Source: Planctomycetota bacterium (lineage in GTDB: Bacteria > Planctomycetota > B15-G4). Taken from it: a stretch of 57,474 bases of DNA. Below are positions 34,001-42,846 of this stretch, piece by piece. The notes below the pieces were generated by a model, which was not told where the DNA came from, did not search any database, and worked only from the letters and a program-made list of their open reading frames with translations. Both the position numbers and the translations under genes were made by a program. How positions within the stretch are numbered: position 1 is the first letter of the stretch; each line of letters opens with the position of its first letter. The stretch lies in contig JAJDEO010000011.1 in NCBI GenBank assembly GCA_029259745.1, forward strand, positions 1 through 57,474, given 5' to 3'.

Positions 34001-36512
34001 GACGCGTGATACGACCAACGGGATCCTCGATCTCACTCAACAAGTCGCCGGCGTAGCGCATGAACGTCACGCGCCCGACAGGGTCGATGATGCGGATAGG
34101 ACGCCCCAGGTCGTCGTACTCGAACACGGTGCGGTTGGAGTTCCGGTCCTCTGACGCCATCATCCAACCGTCGGAGTTGAAGTGAGAACGCTGTCCGTCG
34201 AGGTACACGCGAGTGAAGCCACCGTCGGGCTCAGAGACGGTGTAGGAGAACTCGCCTGAGGGCGCGCCCCCGACGAGGAGCTGGAACTTCTCTGCCACGG
34301 CACTGGCCACGGCCTGGAAGTTCGCCGCGAGGCTGGCGAAGCCGTTGATCGCTAGCTGCTGCAGGTTCGAGAGGTTGGCGGCGCTGGCCGCGCCCACACC
34401 GATGACGTCAATCTCCTCGATGCCAGCTGCGATCGCAGCCTGAGCTGCCTCGAAGGCTGCGAGTTGGGAGTTGGCCGCCCCGTCGGTCACGACGCAGATC
34501 ACCTGCTTGGCGGCGGCGTCCCCGGGCGCAATGGCGTCGGTCGACGCCGCGATACCGGCTGCCGTGTTGGTACCCCCACCGAACTTGGGCAACGCCAAGA
34601 CCTGACTCGCGAGCGCGCCCGCGGCCACGGGGGAGTCGATCACGGTCCGTGGAATCTGGACTTGGGCGGAATTGCCGAACTGGACGATGGCCACGGCGAC
34701 CGAGCCGTCGGGTGGGACGGTGGAAGGATCGAGAATCGCCTCCGCGATCCCCTGCCTAAGGACGGACCAGTCACTAGCAGTGATCGAGCCCGAGCCGTCT
34801 AGGCAGAACACCAGCTCGACCCGGAGAGAGCCCGTAAGCGGCGACTGGGGGGTGAAGAGCACGGCGGAACCGTCTCCTCCGGTGATGACGACCTGGTCTG
34901 AGCCTGCGACCGGATGCAGGCGTTCGATTCCGTCCAGCATCCAACCGCGCCCGTAGAAACTGTCGACCTCGGAATGAACGAGGAACGTACCTGCCGAATC
35001 GGACGCCACCGAGCTGTCCTGGTAGTGGCTCGTCGCCGTCAAGCAATATGGGAAAATCCCGGTCGGAAACGACGATGCGTCAAACTGCACCCCGACCCGC
35101 GTCTTGCCGAGGGCAGGCTGCGTGAAGACCTCGTAGGGCTGAGTGAGGCCCGCGATCGACAGAGTCGCGGAGAACGCCAAAGGCACAGCGACATTGGACG
35201 CCAGACCAAGGTCCGCATTGAGGACGGGACGTGGACTTGCTCTTCCCGAATGATAGTTGAGTCGCACGAAGCGCTCTTCCCCCCCCGACCAATAGGCCGG
35301 CGTCGAGTGGTCTAACATGAGGGCGCCGGCGAACGCCTCCACCGAGGAAGCAGCCGGGCACTGACCCGCCTCGTCGGGATTCTGGTTGTTGTTCTTCTTT
35401 GACTCTTCGGTGGTGTCGGTCTGGGGCGCTGCCGGGAGCGGAAAGTGCCAAGAGGCGCTGGCGATTCCACCTTCGACGGTTTCGATGAGTTCGCCAGACA
35501 CATTGACCCGACCCGTCCCCGCGATCTCGAAGGTTCCGCTCTCCGCATCGATCGACCAGATGTCGACCTCGGTGAACGGAGCGAGGTCGTCACGGTTGGG
35601 AAACGAGATCTGCGCCGGCGGGCTGAACGTCAGGAGGCCGGGACCAGCGGCCGGTGCCTGGATCGCAACGACTAAGGACGGGTTCAGATTTGGCGGTAGC
35701 GCCGCCGGAGTAAAATCTACGCCGACCTCCGGAATGAAGATGTCACCTGAGAAAGTCGTTCCGTCGCTGAGCCTCGCTGATCCGAACGACACCTGCACGC
35801 CGACTTCGGGAACGGCAGCACTCTGGAGAACCCCTCCGCCGTTGGTGAGTTGTCCGGCCGATTTACCGAGTGCGGGTAGAAAGATCGGACGATCTACGAC
35901 GTTGACCTGGCCTTCGTACAGCATGTGGCCGAGTACCAATTCCAACTTCTCGACCACGAACGCAAACGTCCCCTGGTCAGCTGTTCCCCCATCGATCACG
36001 AGCACGTCCGACTCGACGGGTAGCCCTTCGATCTCGAACCGCCCCACCAGGTCGGTCGTTGCCGACAATGCTCCGCCGTTGGGAAGAGGAATGGTGAGTG
36101 CCACATTGCTAAGCGGCTGCGCTGTGCCAGAGTCAAAGATCTGCCCGCGAATCGCCGTGGAGCCGCCGTCGGGGGCGCTAGTAACGACGATCTTCGTCAG
36201 TGAACTGCCGGTACTGCCATCCGCCTTCGTAGCCGTGAAGACGAGGTCGAACAACTCGCCGGCCTGAGCTGGCACGGGCGTGAAGGTCAGCTTCTGCTTT
36301 TCGAGGTCGAAGGTCATCCCGGGCGGAAGCGGGAGCGGTGCAACCGACAGCTCGGTGTCCTTCGGCGTCGCCACCGTGAAGCTCACCGAGCTTCCTAGGG
36401 CAACCCCGATCTCGCCCGGCCCTTTGGGCTTGTTCCCACCCGTTGTCGGCGGGCCACAGCCGACGGTTGTGAAAAGCAGTGTCACCGCAGCGACGATCAC
36501 GCAAAGCCGCAT
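31053..36512 (-). CDS. RHS/YD-repeat lipoprotein with Ig-like, vWA and C-terminal toxin domains
   Basis: 1819 residues. ATG 36512 is chosen because it opens a lipoprotein signal (MRLCVIVAAVTLLFTTVGC, Cys19) and has AGGGAG upstream. Domains in order: putative Ig ~30-115; CarboxypepD_reg-like ~118-190; a large beta region; vWA ~565-740 with MIDAS motif DGSGSITASDW; RHS/YD repeats ~750-1690 (YDSLDRLVLLQQ, YDGDNRLVAYV, YTYDEAGNRLTS) ending with the core motif RHYDPRSGVFIQEDP; and a variable C-terminal ~110 residues. That tip contains a hydrophobic LPVWVPWAVGGAIKVCIKLC, a Lys/Pro/Gly linker and GGPIGPHWDYKDPTGQWWR, resembling the polymorphic toxin type 37 group. An RHS shell typically encapsulates and then releases the toxin. 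Confidence 0.85.
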   Translation of the reverse strand: MRLCVIVAAVTLLFTTVGCGPPTTGGNKPKGPGEIGVALGSSVSFTVATPKDTELSVAPLPLPPGMTFDLEKQKLTFTPVPAQAGELFDLVFTATKADGSTGSSLTKIVVTSAPDGGSTAIRGQIFDSGTAQPLSNVALTIPLPNGGALSATTDLVGRFEIEGLPVESDVLVIDGGTADQGTFAFVVEKLELVLGHMLYEGQVNVVDRPIFLPALGKSAGQLTNGGGVLQSAAVPEVGVQVSFGSARLSDGTTFSGDIFIPEVGVDFTPAALPPNLNPSLVVAIQAPAAGPGLLTFSPPAQISFPNRDDLAPFTEVDIWSIDAESGTFEIAGTGRVNVSGELIETVEGGIASASWHFPLPAAPQTDTTEESKKNNNQNPDEAGQCPAASSVEAFAGALMLDHSTPAYWSGGEERFVRLNYHSGRASPRPVLNADLGLASNVAVPLAFSATLSIAGLTQPYEVFTQPALGKTRVGVQFDASSFPTGIFPYCLTATSHYQDSSVASDSAGTFLVHSEVDSFYGRGWMLDGIERLHPVAGSDQVVITGGDGSAVLFTPQSPLTGSLRVELVFCLDGSGSITASDWSVLRQGIAEAILDPSTVPPDGSVAVAIVQFGNSAQVQIPRTVIDSPVAAGALASQVLALPKFGGGTNTAAGIAASTDAIAPGDAAAKQVICVVTDGAANSQLAAFEAAQAAIAAGIEEIDVIGVGAASAANLSNLQQLAINGFASLAANFQAVASAVAEKFQLLVGGAPSGEFSYTVSEPDGGFTRVYLDGQRSHFNSDGWMMASEDRNSNRTVFEYDDLGRPIRIIDPVGRVTFMRYAGDLLSEIEDPVGRITRLQHTGRDLTRIIEVDGTDRRFDYDGSGRIVTHTNHGGNVARYAYSPLGRIESIELPDGSTRSYTAGDVQALVADPSTTSIQFPAPSVTTGSVVSTYTDELGRTDILSTDGFGRFTSAEDALGRVTLTERDSDGLPTLITGANDARVRMTYDLRGNVTSLVEEGNTGSTSDDRTWLFSYESTFNQLRSVIDPLGQVNPVTGVTTKIERDAQGNATLIVDAVGTETELVYDESGANPSQFKGLVTRRTEARGQPEERTTHFRYDSSGQMVEIQDSVGRRWTWGHDSTGRVVAATAEGASGDPTDNRTFDYTYDSRNRVIGIADPIGGNVAWSFDARGNLLSSQDGKSPAGTIQYTYDVRDRVTSRRDQVGAVETFTYDQAGNLTRFVDRRGSVFTLTYDVVNRLISREFPGEPGTTGNDLVSYAYDANADGNPLNDLDWLSRVADSDSVVGFAWNSFDELVSTTTAGSALQPNTTITYEYDRNGRRTRAQATGIGLGTFSDVTYGYDSLDRLVLLQQFAGSMNATFQYDRLSQRRSLRRTFSGTTIDSLLAYDSTGSVTSLEHRLSPKAASQLLSSFTYANDAFDNRVSLVQQRPALPLASMLADFVHDGLQRLTAVSASGANGEGYTYDEAGNRLTSIDSFGNASYDSANRLLEDSEYLYTYDGNGNRTTRRLKADPTQSVFYSYDGDNRLVAYVAATGEAETYAYDGIGRRIQQVRSDALGVVLNTRTFVLDGGDQILDRDSGALGTVDRVETHGAEPDEVLFRREGSDTRAILTDARLSVTEEVAPGGDVTSAASWATFGELLASSGAPQADYYYAGRSVDGISGLVYIRARHYDPRSGVFIQEDPARADDIEGWSAFTYALNQTTSVVDRDGLLPVWVPWAVGGAIKVCIKLCPKLVKALKKPKPKFPGLNPTKGPKGTKWTGRPGSKPGSKDGNFYNPKTGESYRPDLEHGGPIGPHWDYKDPTGQWWRIFPDGSKVLK

Positions 36513-37117
36513 CCCTTGTCTCCCTTTGATTTGCTGCATCTCCCACGCGGGCCGCACGGCACGGCGCGCAATGCGAGATTCTTTCTATCACGCCGTTCGG
36601 AGTTGTGGGGATTCGTTCGACCAGGGGCGTCGTCAACCCGCTGTGCGGGGCGTTGTTGCACCAATCGAAACGGTGTCATCCGGGTCCGATTTCCAGTCAA
36701 ATGACACGTTCCGGTCCGATTCTCTTTGGAATGGGACCTGGTGATCGCGCGACGTTCCCCGCACGGTCCCCGATTCGGGGGATCTCCAACACCGTCGCCA
36801 AGACCTCCACGCGACGTCGCCGTGTCATCCCCGAGGCCCCCTCGCACGGCCCATCCGTACGTCACCGTGGCGTCCCCGTAGGGTCACCGGAAAACGGGGT
36901 TGGCCGCGGTGACATTGGACACACCCGACCGCCGTAAACCTCTATTTTGCAGTCACTTGCATTGCACCTCGATGGTGTCACCGTGCTACTCTCCTAAGGT
37001 CCCGGTGACATTGCCTTTATCCCGGCCCACAGAGCACCTTCCAAGCCTCCCCGCGCGTCCCTGACGCCGGGTCATTCCAAGCGCCCACGGGCCTCCCTAC
37101 GCTTGGAAGTGAATCGC
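36513..37117. other. Gene-free stretch with an IS-C end, left border of the phage-like island
   Basis: No supported gene. At 36648-36670 an IS-C terminus is present (GGCGTTGTTGCACCAATCG). From 36690 to 37020 GTGTCA/TGACAT motifs recur: GTGACATT at ~36909 and ~37005, the palindrome GGTGTCACC at ~36973, and several GTCACC. This could be a binding-site cluster controlling the island. Whether it includes the attachment site cannot be decided by reading. Confidence 0.4.
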
Positions 37118-38419
37118 ATGGAACCCGCAACACCTTGCGGCCTTAGCATCCGCCGCATCTCCCTCGAGGACCTGCACCTCGACCCGTCAAACGTCCGGAC
37201 GCACGACGACCTCAACCTCGACGCGATCTCCGCAAGTCTCACACGCTTCGGGCAGGCCGAGCCTCTCGTGGTCCAAGCGTCGACTGGACGGGTTGTCGGT
37301 GGCAACGGTCGACTCACCGCGATGCGCGCACTCGGCTGGACGGCATGTGACATCGTGGAGCTCGACCTCGACGACACTCAAGCGGCTGCTCTTTCGATCG
37401 CACTCAACCGCACCGCTGAACTCGCCGGCTGGGACGACGAGGGTCTCGCCCGCATGCTCGATCAGCTTCGTTCCGAAGACGCACTCGACGGTGTCGGATT
37501 CGACGATGCAGACATCGACGCACTCCTCGCTGATCTCGACATCGCGGAATCCCAAGACCTCCAAGACCCAGGCCCACCACCGGCGCCTGTCGCGCCCGTC
37601 TCGCGCCTCGCAGATATCTGGCACCTCGACAAGCACCGTCTCCTTTGCGGCGATTCCACGGCGCCACAGGACGTCTCACGAGTCATGAACGGAGACCTCG
37701 CGTCTCTCGTCTCAACAGACCCGCCCTACCTCGTCGACTACACCGGCGAGCGCCCGAACAACTCTGGCAAGGACTGGTCGGCCGACTATCGCGAGATCGA
37801 CATCACGGACGCGGATGGGTTCTTCCGCGCTGTGTTCACGAACGTCCTCTCGGTCCTTGCACCGCACGCCGCCATCTACTGCTGGCACGCCCACAAGCGA
37901 TCAGGACTCATCCAGTCCGTCTGGCACGACCTCGGGATCCTCGACCATCAACAGATCGTCTGGGTGAAGCCGACGTCGGTCTTCGGCCGTGTGTACTGGC
38001 ACTTCCGACACGAGCCCTGCGTGATGGGATGGCGCAAGGGATCGCAGCCAGAACACGACGGTGGGCACGACCACGACTCCGTCTGGGAGATCGACTGGGA
38101 AGGCGCCCAGCGCATCGTCGGCAACGAACACCCCACGCAGAAGCCTGTCGAGATCTTCGCGCGGCCCATGCGCAAGCACACCAAGCCCGGTGACGTTGTT
38201 TTCGAACCCTTCAGTGGATCAGGTTCCCAGCTCATCGCCGCCGAACAACTCGGACGCCGTTGCCGCGCCATGGAGGTCTCTCCCGCATTCGTGGACGTCG
38301 CTGTGCGTCGCTGGCAGGAAGCGACCGGCAAGGTCGCCATGCTCGAGGGTGACGGCCGCACGTTCGACGAGGTCAAAGCCGACCGCCTCAACGACATGCC
38401 CGAGGAGGACGTCCGATGA
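37118..38419 (+). CDS. ParB-domain DNA adenine/cytosine-N4 methyltransferase (phage type)
   Basis: 433 residues from ATG 37118, with GGAAGTGA just upstream. Residues ~12-110 form a ParB/Srx nuclease-like domain (LHLDPSNVRTHDDLNLDAIS, VVGGNGRLTAMRALG). The rest is a beta-class amino-methyltransferase with DPPY (SLVSTDPPYLVDYTG, near residue 200) before the SAM motif FEPFSGSGSQLIAAEQLG (near 364) and the PTQKPVEIFARPM block. Such ParB-methylase fusions are common at the start of phage packaging modules and modify phage DNA. It overlaps the next gene by four bases. Confidence 0.9.
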   Translation: MEPATPCGLSIRRISLEDLHLDPSNVRTHDDLNLDAISASLTRFGQAEPLVVQASTGRVVGGNGRLTAMRALGWTACDIVELDLDDTQAAALSIALNRTAELAGWDDEGLARMLDQLRSEDALDGVGFDDADIDALLADLDIAESQDLQDPGPPPAPVAPVSRLADIWHLDKHRLLCGDSTAPQDVSRVMNGDLASLVSTDPPYLVDYTGERPNNSGKDWSADYREIDITDADGFFRAVFTNVLSVLAPHAAIYCWHAHKRSGLIQSVWHDLGILDHQQIVWVKPTSVFGRVYWHFRHEPCVMGWRKGSQPEHDGGHDHDSVWEIDWEGAQRIVGNEHPTQKPVEIFARPMRKHTKPGDVVFEPFSGSGSQLIAAEQLGRRCRAMEVSPAFVDVAVRRWQEATGKVAMLEGDGRTFDEVKADRLNDMPEEDVR

Positions 38420-38874
38420 CCACCCGCATCCCACCCGACGCCTTCGAGCAGTACGTCGCCCTCGGTGACGATCGCAGCTACGAGCGACTCGCCGAAGAGC
38501 TTGGCGTCACGAAGCGATCCATCTGTCGACGAGCAGCCAAGGACAACTGGCAGTCCAAACTCGCCGCCATGGAGCGGGCCGCACGAGACGACTCCGAGGC
38601 CCGCATGCAGGAGTCCATCTCGTCGATGCGTGAGCGTCATCTCCGGACCATGAAGGCGATCCAAGGCAAGGCGCTCGAAGCCCTCAGAGCCTACCCACTG
38701 ACGTCAGCCATGGATGCCGTGCGTGCTCTCGACATGTCCATCAAGCAGGAGCGTTTGATCCGTGGCGAGCCCACCGAACGACAGACCGTCAGCATCGAGG
38801 AGACGATCCGTCGCGAGTACGACCGCTGGATGACCACGAGCGAGGACGAGTCGGAAGTTGCCGAGGAACCGTAG
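38416..38874 (+). CDS. Putative terminase small subunit / HTH protein
   Basis: 152 residues, ATGA-coupled to the methylase with GAGGAGG upstream. Residues ~10-50 are a helix-turn-helix (EQYVALGDDRSYERLAEELG, VTKRSICRRAAKDNWQ) of the kind that opens phage small terminases. A long helical middle (MRERHLRTMKAIQGKALEAL) and the segment AMDAVRALDMSIKQERLIRGEPTERQ are also typical of TerS. It would recognise the packaging site and deliver DNA to the large subunit encoded at 39421. Confidence 0.7.
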   Translation: MTTRIPPDAFEQYVALGDDRSYERLAEELGVTKRSICRRAAKDNWQSKLAAMERAARDDSEARMQESISSMRERHLRTMKAIQGKALEALRAYPLTSAMDAVRALDMSIKQERLIRGEPTERQTVSIEETIRREYDRWMTTSEDESEVAEEP

Positions 38875-38983
38875 GTGTGGGCGCGAGTCGAGGCATCTCC
38901 CACGATCCACTTGAGCTGTCTGCCTGGTTGAGGGCTACTGCCGCCGAACGCCCCAACCCGGTCATTCCGAAGGAGACAATGCG

Positions 38984-39406
38984 ATGACGACACCGAGCCG
39001 CCCGCCCCACACCCAGTTCACCTGCCAGGACGCTCTTCACGTGATGGCCGGACCGTACTTCGGCATCCAGTACGACGTCGACCACGAGCAACGCGAGCGT
39101 CCCGACGGGAAGCCACCGCGATGGCTCACGATCGGTGACGAGGGCATCTTGTGGTCGCGGCGAGTGGGACCTCTGTTCGTTGCGAAAACGTCGGATGCTT
39201 TCGACGCGATGCTTGATGCGATTCAGATCTCCGACGACCACGGCTTCGCGCAGCTGCTCGCCAAGGATGACCTCTTCGTCGTCGACCAAGAGGCGCCCGT
39301 GTTGGCACTCGACCGCGGCCTGCTTCGCACCCATGTCCGGATCCTCGCAGGGCCGCACGAAGGACGCGCAGGATGGGTCCCGCATGAGTGGGCGATCTTC
39401 CGTTGA
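38984..39406 (+). CDS. Hypothetical phage-type protein
   Basis: 140 residues with a clear ribosome site (AAGGAG, eight bases before ATG 38984). Acidic, beta-rich (KPPRWLTIGDEGILWSRRVG, VRILAGPHEGRAGWVPHEWA). The last segment resembles a KOW/SH3-like strand pair (GPHEGRAGWV). Located between the two terminase genes and 14 bases before TerL. No family is recognised. Confidence 0.65.
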   Translation: MTTPSRPPHTQFTCQDALHVMAGPYFGIQYDVDHEQRERPDGKPPRWLTIGDEGILWSRRVGPLFVAKTSDAFDAMLDAIQISDDHGFAQLLAKDDLFVVDQEAPVLALDRGLLRTHVRILAGPHEGRAGWVPHEWAIFR

Positions 39407-39420
39407 GCGAGGCACACCCG

Positions 39421-40734
39421 ATGACACGCAAGCTCGACAAGTTCGCGTTCTTCGCGGATCTCGGATACGAGCCGCATCCCGGTCAGATCGAAGTCCACGA
39501 GTCGACCGCTCCGCGCCGTGTGGTCGCGTGTGGTGTGCGTTGGGGCAAGACGTGGTGTGCGGCTGCCGAGGGCCTCTGTGCGGCCATGCAGCCTGCTGAG
39601 CGATCGATGGGCTGGGTGGTGGCACCAACCTACGACCTCGCCGACAAGGTCTTCCGCGAGATCCTGCTGCTCGTGGCGCGTCATCTGTCCCATCGCGTGA
39701 TCTCGATGAAGGAGAACGACCGCAAGATCGTCCTGCGCAACATGGCCGGTGGTGTGTCCGAGATTCGTGGCAAGTCGGCCGACAACTCCGTCTCGTTGCT
39801 TGGCGAAGGGCTCGACTGGCTCATCGTTGATGAGGCGGCTCGGTTGAAGCCAATGATCTGGGACTCGCACTTGTCGCAGCGGCTCATCGACAAGAAGGGT
39901 TGGTCGTTGCTCATCTCGACGCCGCGTGGGAAGGGGTGGTTCTACGAGCACTTCCGACGCGGTCGATCCGACGACCCAGACTTCGAGAGTTGGAACCAGC
40001 CGTCGTGGAGCAACCCACACCTTGATGCCACGCTGATCGAACAAGAACGGGACCGCCTTCCCGAGCGCGTCTTCGACCAAGAGTACGGCGGCAAGTTCGT
40101 CGAAGGATCCGGATCGGTCTTCCGCAACGTCCGCCTCTGTGCGACCGGTGACAACGTGGAGCCGCAGAAGGGCGCACGCTACTGGGGTGGCGTCGACCTC
40201 GCCAAGGTCACTGACTTCACGGTCATCACGATCATCGATGAGGAGACCCGCGTGGTGTTCACGGATCGATTCCACCGCCTCGACTGGTCGATCCAAGTCG
40301 ACCGCATCCGCGAAGCGAGTCAGCGCTACAACAACGCGAGGCTACTGGTCGATTCCACGGGAGCAGGTGAGCCAGTCTTCGAGTCAATGCGTCGCGCGGG
40401 ATGCAACGTTCACGCTTATCCGTTCACGGCTGCCAGCAAGTCGGCTCTCGTCGACAACCTCGCATTGATGATCGAAGGCCAACACATCACGCTTCCAAAG
40501 CCGGAGCTCTGGCCCGAAGGAATCGAGGAGCTGGAAGCGTTCCAGTTCTCCGTCACCGACAACGGCCATGTCCGCACCGGAGCACCGGGTGGGCTACACG
40601 ACGATTGCGTGATGTCGCTCGGTCTCGCGGCGTGGCAGCGACCACCGAGGCGGCGCGGTCCCGTCGAGGACTTCGCAATCGACGATCGAGAACTCATCGA
40701 GTCGACCCGCTCGCAACGACGACGGCGATTCTGA
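39421..40734 (+). CDS. terL: Terminase large subunit (packaging ATPase-nuclease)
   Basis: 437 residues. The N-terminal ATPase has a Walker A-like VVACGVRWGKTWC (residues ~34-46), Walker B LDWLIVDEAARLKP (~130-145) and the coupling motif LLISTPRGKGW. The C-terminal RNase H-like nuclease shows GGVDLAKVTDFTVI (first Asp ~255), ARLLVDSTGAGEPV and GGLHDDCVMSLGLA (final Asp). All key residues are present, so it appears functional. No portal or capsid genes follow, which is unusual because TerL normally precedes portal directly. Confidence 0.9.
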   Translation: MTRKLDKFAFFADLGYEPHPGQIEVHESTAPRRVVACGVRWGKTWCAAAEGLCAAMQPAERSMGWVVAPTYDLADKVFREILLLVARHLSHRVISMKENDRKIVLRNMAGGVSEIRGKSADNSVSLLGEGLDWLIVDEAARLKPMIWDSHLSQRLIDKKGWSLLISTPRGKGWFYEHFRRGRSDDPDFESWNQPSWSNPHLDATLIEQERDRLPERVFDQEYGGKFVEGSGSVFRNVRLCATGDNVEPQKGARYWGGVDLAKVTDFTVITIIDEETRVVFTDRFHRLDWSIQVDRIREASQRYNNARLLVDSTGAGEPVFESMRRAGCNVHAYPFTAASKSALVDNLALMIEGQHITLPKPELWPEGIEELEAFQFSVTDNGHVRTGAPGGLHDDCVMSLGLAAWQRPPRRRGPVEDFAIDDRELIESTRSQRRRRF

Positions 40735-40847
40735 CGAGCAGCACGAGGGTCCGATTCGCCTTGCTGGATCGGAGAGCCTGAGCCTTCATGGGGTCACGCA
40801 CCGGAGGACGCGGTGTGCATTCCAAGACCCATCCCAAGGAGGCCCGT

Positions 40848-41720
40848 ATGTCGATCGACGACGCCCTCGATGCGTACCTGCTCCAGCTCGAAGCGGACGG
40901 AAGGAGTCGACACACGATTGGACAAGCCCGGAGGCACGTCGGACTGTTCGCAAGGTGGGCGGGCTGTGCGGGCGCGTGTGGCAACGTGAGGAAGATCGGG
41001 CACCAGGACGTCGCTCGGTTTCTGACGTCGACAGAGGCGCGGACACGGCCCGACGGTGGGCTGAAAAAAGCATCGTCGGTGAACGCGCTTCGGTCGTCGC
41101 TGAGGGCGTTCTTTGCCTACGCCCATGCGAGTGGATTGACGGAGACGAACCCTGCCCGACTTGTTAAGCGAGCGAAAACTGGCGCGCCTCCACCTCGGAC
41201 GATTCCCGTGGAAAACCTGGGGAAACTCTTCCGGGCACTGGCAGGCGCGGAGACGGTCGCGGAGCGTCGTGATCACGCGATGTTCACGGTGTTGCGGCAC
41301 ACGGGGATCCGCGTCGGCGCGCTCGTCGGGTTGCAAGTCGAAGACGTAGACCTCGGGGGGCAGGCAATCAGCATTCGCTCTAAAGGCGACGTAGAGCAGG
41401 TTCTGCCCGTGTCTGATGAGGTCGCGGCGGCATTGCGGGACGCGATGGGCAACCGTCTCAGTGGACCTGTCTTCACGAATGCAGACGGAATATTCCTCAC
41501 CACGAGGCACGTTGCCCGGCGCCTTGCCCAATGGTGTGACCGTTGTGAGATCTCCAGGATTTCTCCACATCGGTTCAGGCACTCATTCGCAACCAATCTC
41601 TATCAGCGAACCGGTGACATCCGACTCACTCAGTCGGCGCTTGGGCATCGCAGTGTGGCGAGTACGATTGTTTACGCGCAGGTCGACAAGGAACGGCTGC
41701 GATCGGCAATTGCTGGCTGA
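40848..41720 (+). CDS. Tyrosine recombinase (XerC/integrase family)
   Basis: 290 residues; ATG 40848 has AAGGAGG upstream. The SAM-like N-terminal domain (YLLQLEADGRSRHTIGQARR; SSLRAFFAYAHASGL) precedes the catalytic domain with R155 (HTGIRVGAL), K179 (IRSKGDVEQV), H241 and R244 (SPHRFRHSFAT), H267 (LGHRS) and Y276 (STIVYAQVD). All six catalytic residues are present. Short XerC-like architecture. It may resolve dimers or integrate the island, in parallel with the serine recombinase at 46957. Confidence 0.9.
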   Translation: MSIDDALDAYLLQLEADGRSRHTIGQARRHVGLFARWAGCAGACGNVRKIGHQDVARFLTSTEARTRPDGGLKKASSVNALRSSLRAFFAYAHASGLTETNPARLVKRAKTGAPPPRTIPVENLGKLFRALAGAETVAERRDHAMFTVLRHTGIRVGALVGLQVEDVDLGGQAISIRSKGDVEQVLPVSDEVAAALRDAMGNRLSGPVFTNADGIFLTTRHVARRLAQWCDRCEISRISPHRFRHSFATNLYQRTGDIRLTQSALGHRSVASTIVYAQVDKERLRSAIAG

Positions 41721-41734
41721 CCGACGAGCCATCG

Positions 41735-42733
41735 ATGCCCAGTGATACGCGTCGGATGAGATCGATCGTGCCCACAGAGCAACTGCCGTACCGCGGCCCC
41801 CATCTTAAAGCGGGCGATGGAGAGCACTGGCTTGCTACCTCGACGTCGTCGTTCGAGGAAACGCTGAAGAACATCCACTCGTGGAAGGACGGTATGAGTG
41901 CTCTCGACGGGATTCGCTCGATCGTCCGAAACATCAACGCGGCGTCCATTCCTGACAACTGCTACGAAGCCGTCTTAATCGGGCGCACCATCCTCGCGAA
42001 GTTCTCGGCAATGCCCAAGAACAGGCATCCCAACTCGCCCGAGAGTCCATGCTCAGCTCAGGAGGCCGAGGAGTTCCTCGACGGCGCGCGCAGACTCTTC
42101 GTTGATCGAAGCCTGCCGGAGTATTGGGCCTGGCGATATGAGGCATCCAAGCTGGTCGGAGAGGCGTTCATCGAGTGGCACCTCGAGAACATGGTTCGCT
42201 CCTGGCGCGCCAACTCACGAGACGTCCGAGGGGACCGGAAGGCCACGCTGGAGCTCCTTGACGCGCTCGACGCTGAGTTCGGTGCCATGAATGAACACTG
42301 GCCTGGGCCGACCTATCGGGCGATCGACTTCTCGTGCGTCGCGATCTACGCGTACGACGTGGTTTCCGACCTACTCGATGAGCGCCCAAGCCCGCCCACC
42401 GAGAGGATGTCGTTCACAAATGTCGCGGGTCACCTGAAGCACCTTCGAGCGATGCTCGCACCGCTCGCTTCCACACCTCCAACACCCGCGCTGTCGGAAA
42501 GCGAGGAGGACGTGCTCCGCGCAATGATCGATAAGGACGCGTTGGACCAGGCAAGTCGTCGAACATCGACTCAGATTGCGATGGAAGCCTGTGGCTCGTA
42601 CAGCAACAGCTGGACGAAACAACTCCTTCGGGAGCTCGCTGCCAAAGGGTTCGTCTTGTCGCTTAAGGGCTCGAAAGGCGGGTACTGGCTGACGGAACAA
42701 GGCACGGAGCATGGGATGTCGATGAGGCCGTAA
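41735..42733 (+). CDS. Hypothetical protein with C-terminal winged helix
   Basis: 332 residues, 14 bases after the recombinase. Mostly helical (TLKNIHSWKDGMSALDGIRS, WAWRYEASKLVGEAFIEWHL). Residues ~255-325 resemble a winged helix with a wing at LSLKGSKGGYWLTEQG, after an ISTA-like helix (TSTQIAMEACGSYSNSWTKQ). Could be a DNA-binding regulator of the island. No family is recognised. A perfect hairpin lies immediately after its stop codon. Confidence 0.6.
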   Translation: MPSDTRRMRSIVPTEQLPYRGPHLKAGDGEHWLATSTSSFEETLKNIHSWKDGMSALDGIRSIVRNINAASIPDNCYEAVLIGRTILAKFSAMPKNRHPNSPESPCSAQEAEEFLDGARRLFVDRSLPEYWAWRYEASKLVGEAFIEWHLENMVRSWRANSRDVRGDRKATLELLDALDAEFGAMNEHWPGPTYRAIDFSCVAIYAYDVVSDLLDERPSPPTERMSFTNVAGHLKHLRAMLAPLASTPPTPALSESEEDVLRAMIDKDALDQASRRTSTQIAMEACGSYSNSWTKQLLRELAAKGFVLSLKGSKGGYWLTEQGTEHGMSMRP

Positions 42734-42734
42734 C

Positions 42735-42757
42735 GGACGGCAATACCATTGCCGTCC
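42735..42757 (+). terminator. Perfect hairpin after the winged-helix gene
   Basis: GGACGGCAAT, loop ACC, ATTGCCGTCC: a ten-base perfect stem beginning one base after the TAA. There is no following T-run, so it is either a rho-dependent/weak terminator or a protein-binding palindrome. Confidence 0.5.
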
Positions 42758-42777
42758 AATGCCGACCAATGAGTGAG

Positions 42778-42846
42778 TCAATACCTCCGATGTTGTGTGC
42801 ATGAGGCGCGACGAGCGCCGTATTGACACGACATCGAGGTATTCGA
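42778..42846. promoter_or_regulatory. Large imperfect inverted repeat before the excisionase-like gene
   Basis: The arm at 42778-42798 (TCAATACCTCCGATGTTGTGT) is mirrored by 42826-42846 (ACACGACATCGAGGTATTCGA) with a few mismatches. A GGCGC..GCGCC hairpin lies between them at ~42803-42820. The right arm ends at the base before the ATG at 42848 and contains the ribosome site GAGGT; TTGACA overlaps it at 42823-42828. A likely operator for control of this gene, or a recombination-directionality site. Confidence 0.45.
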
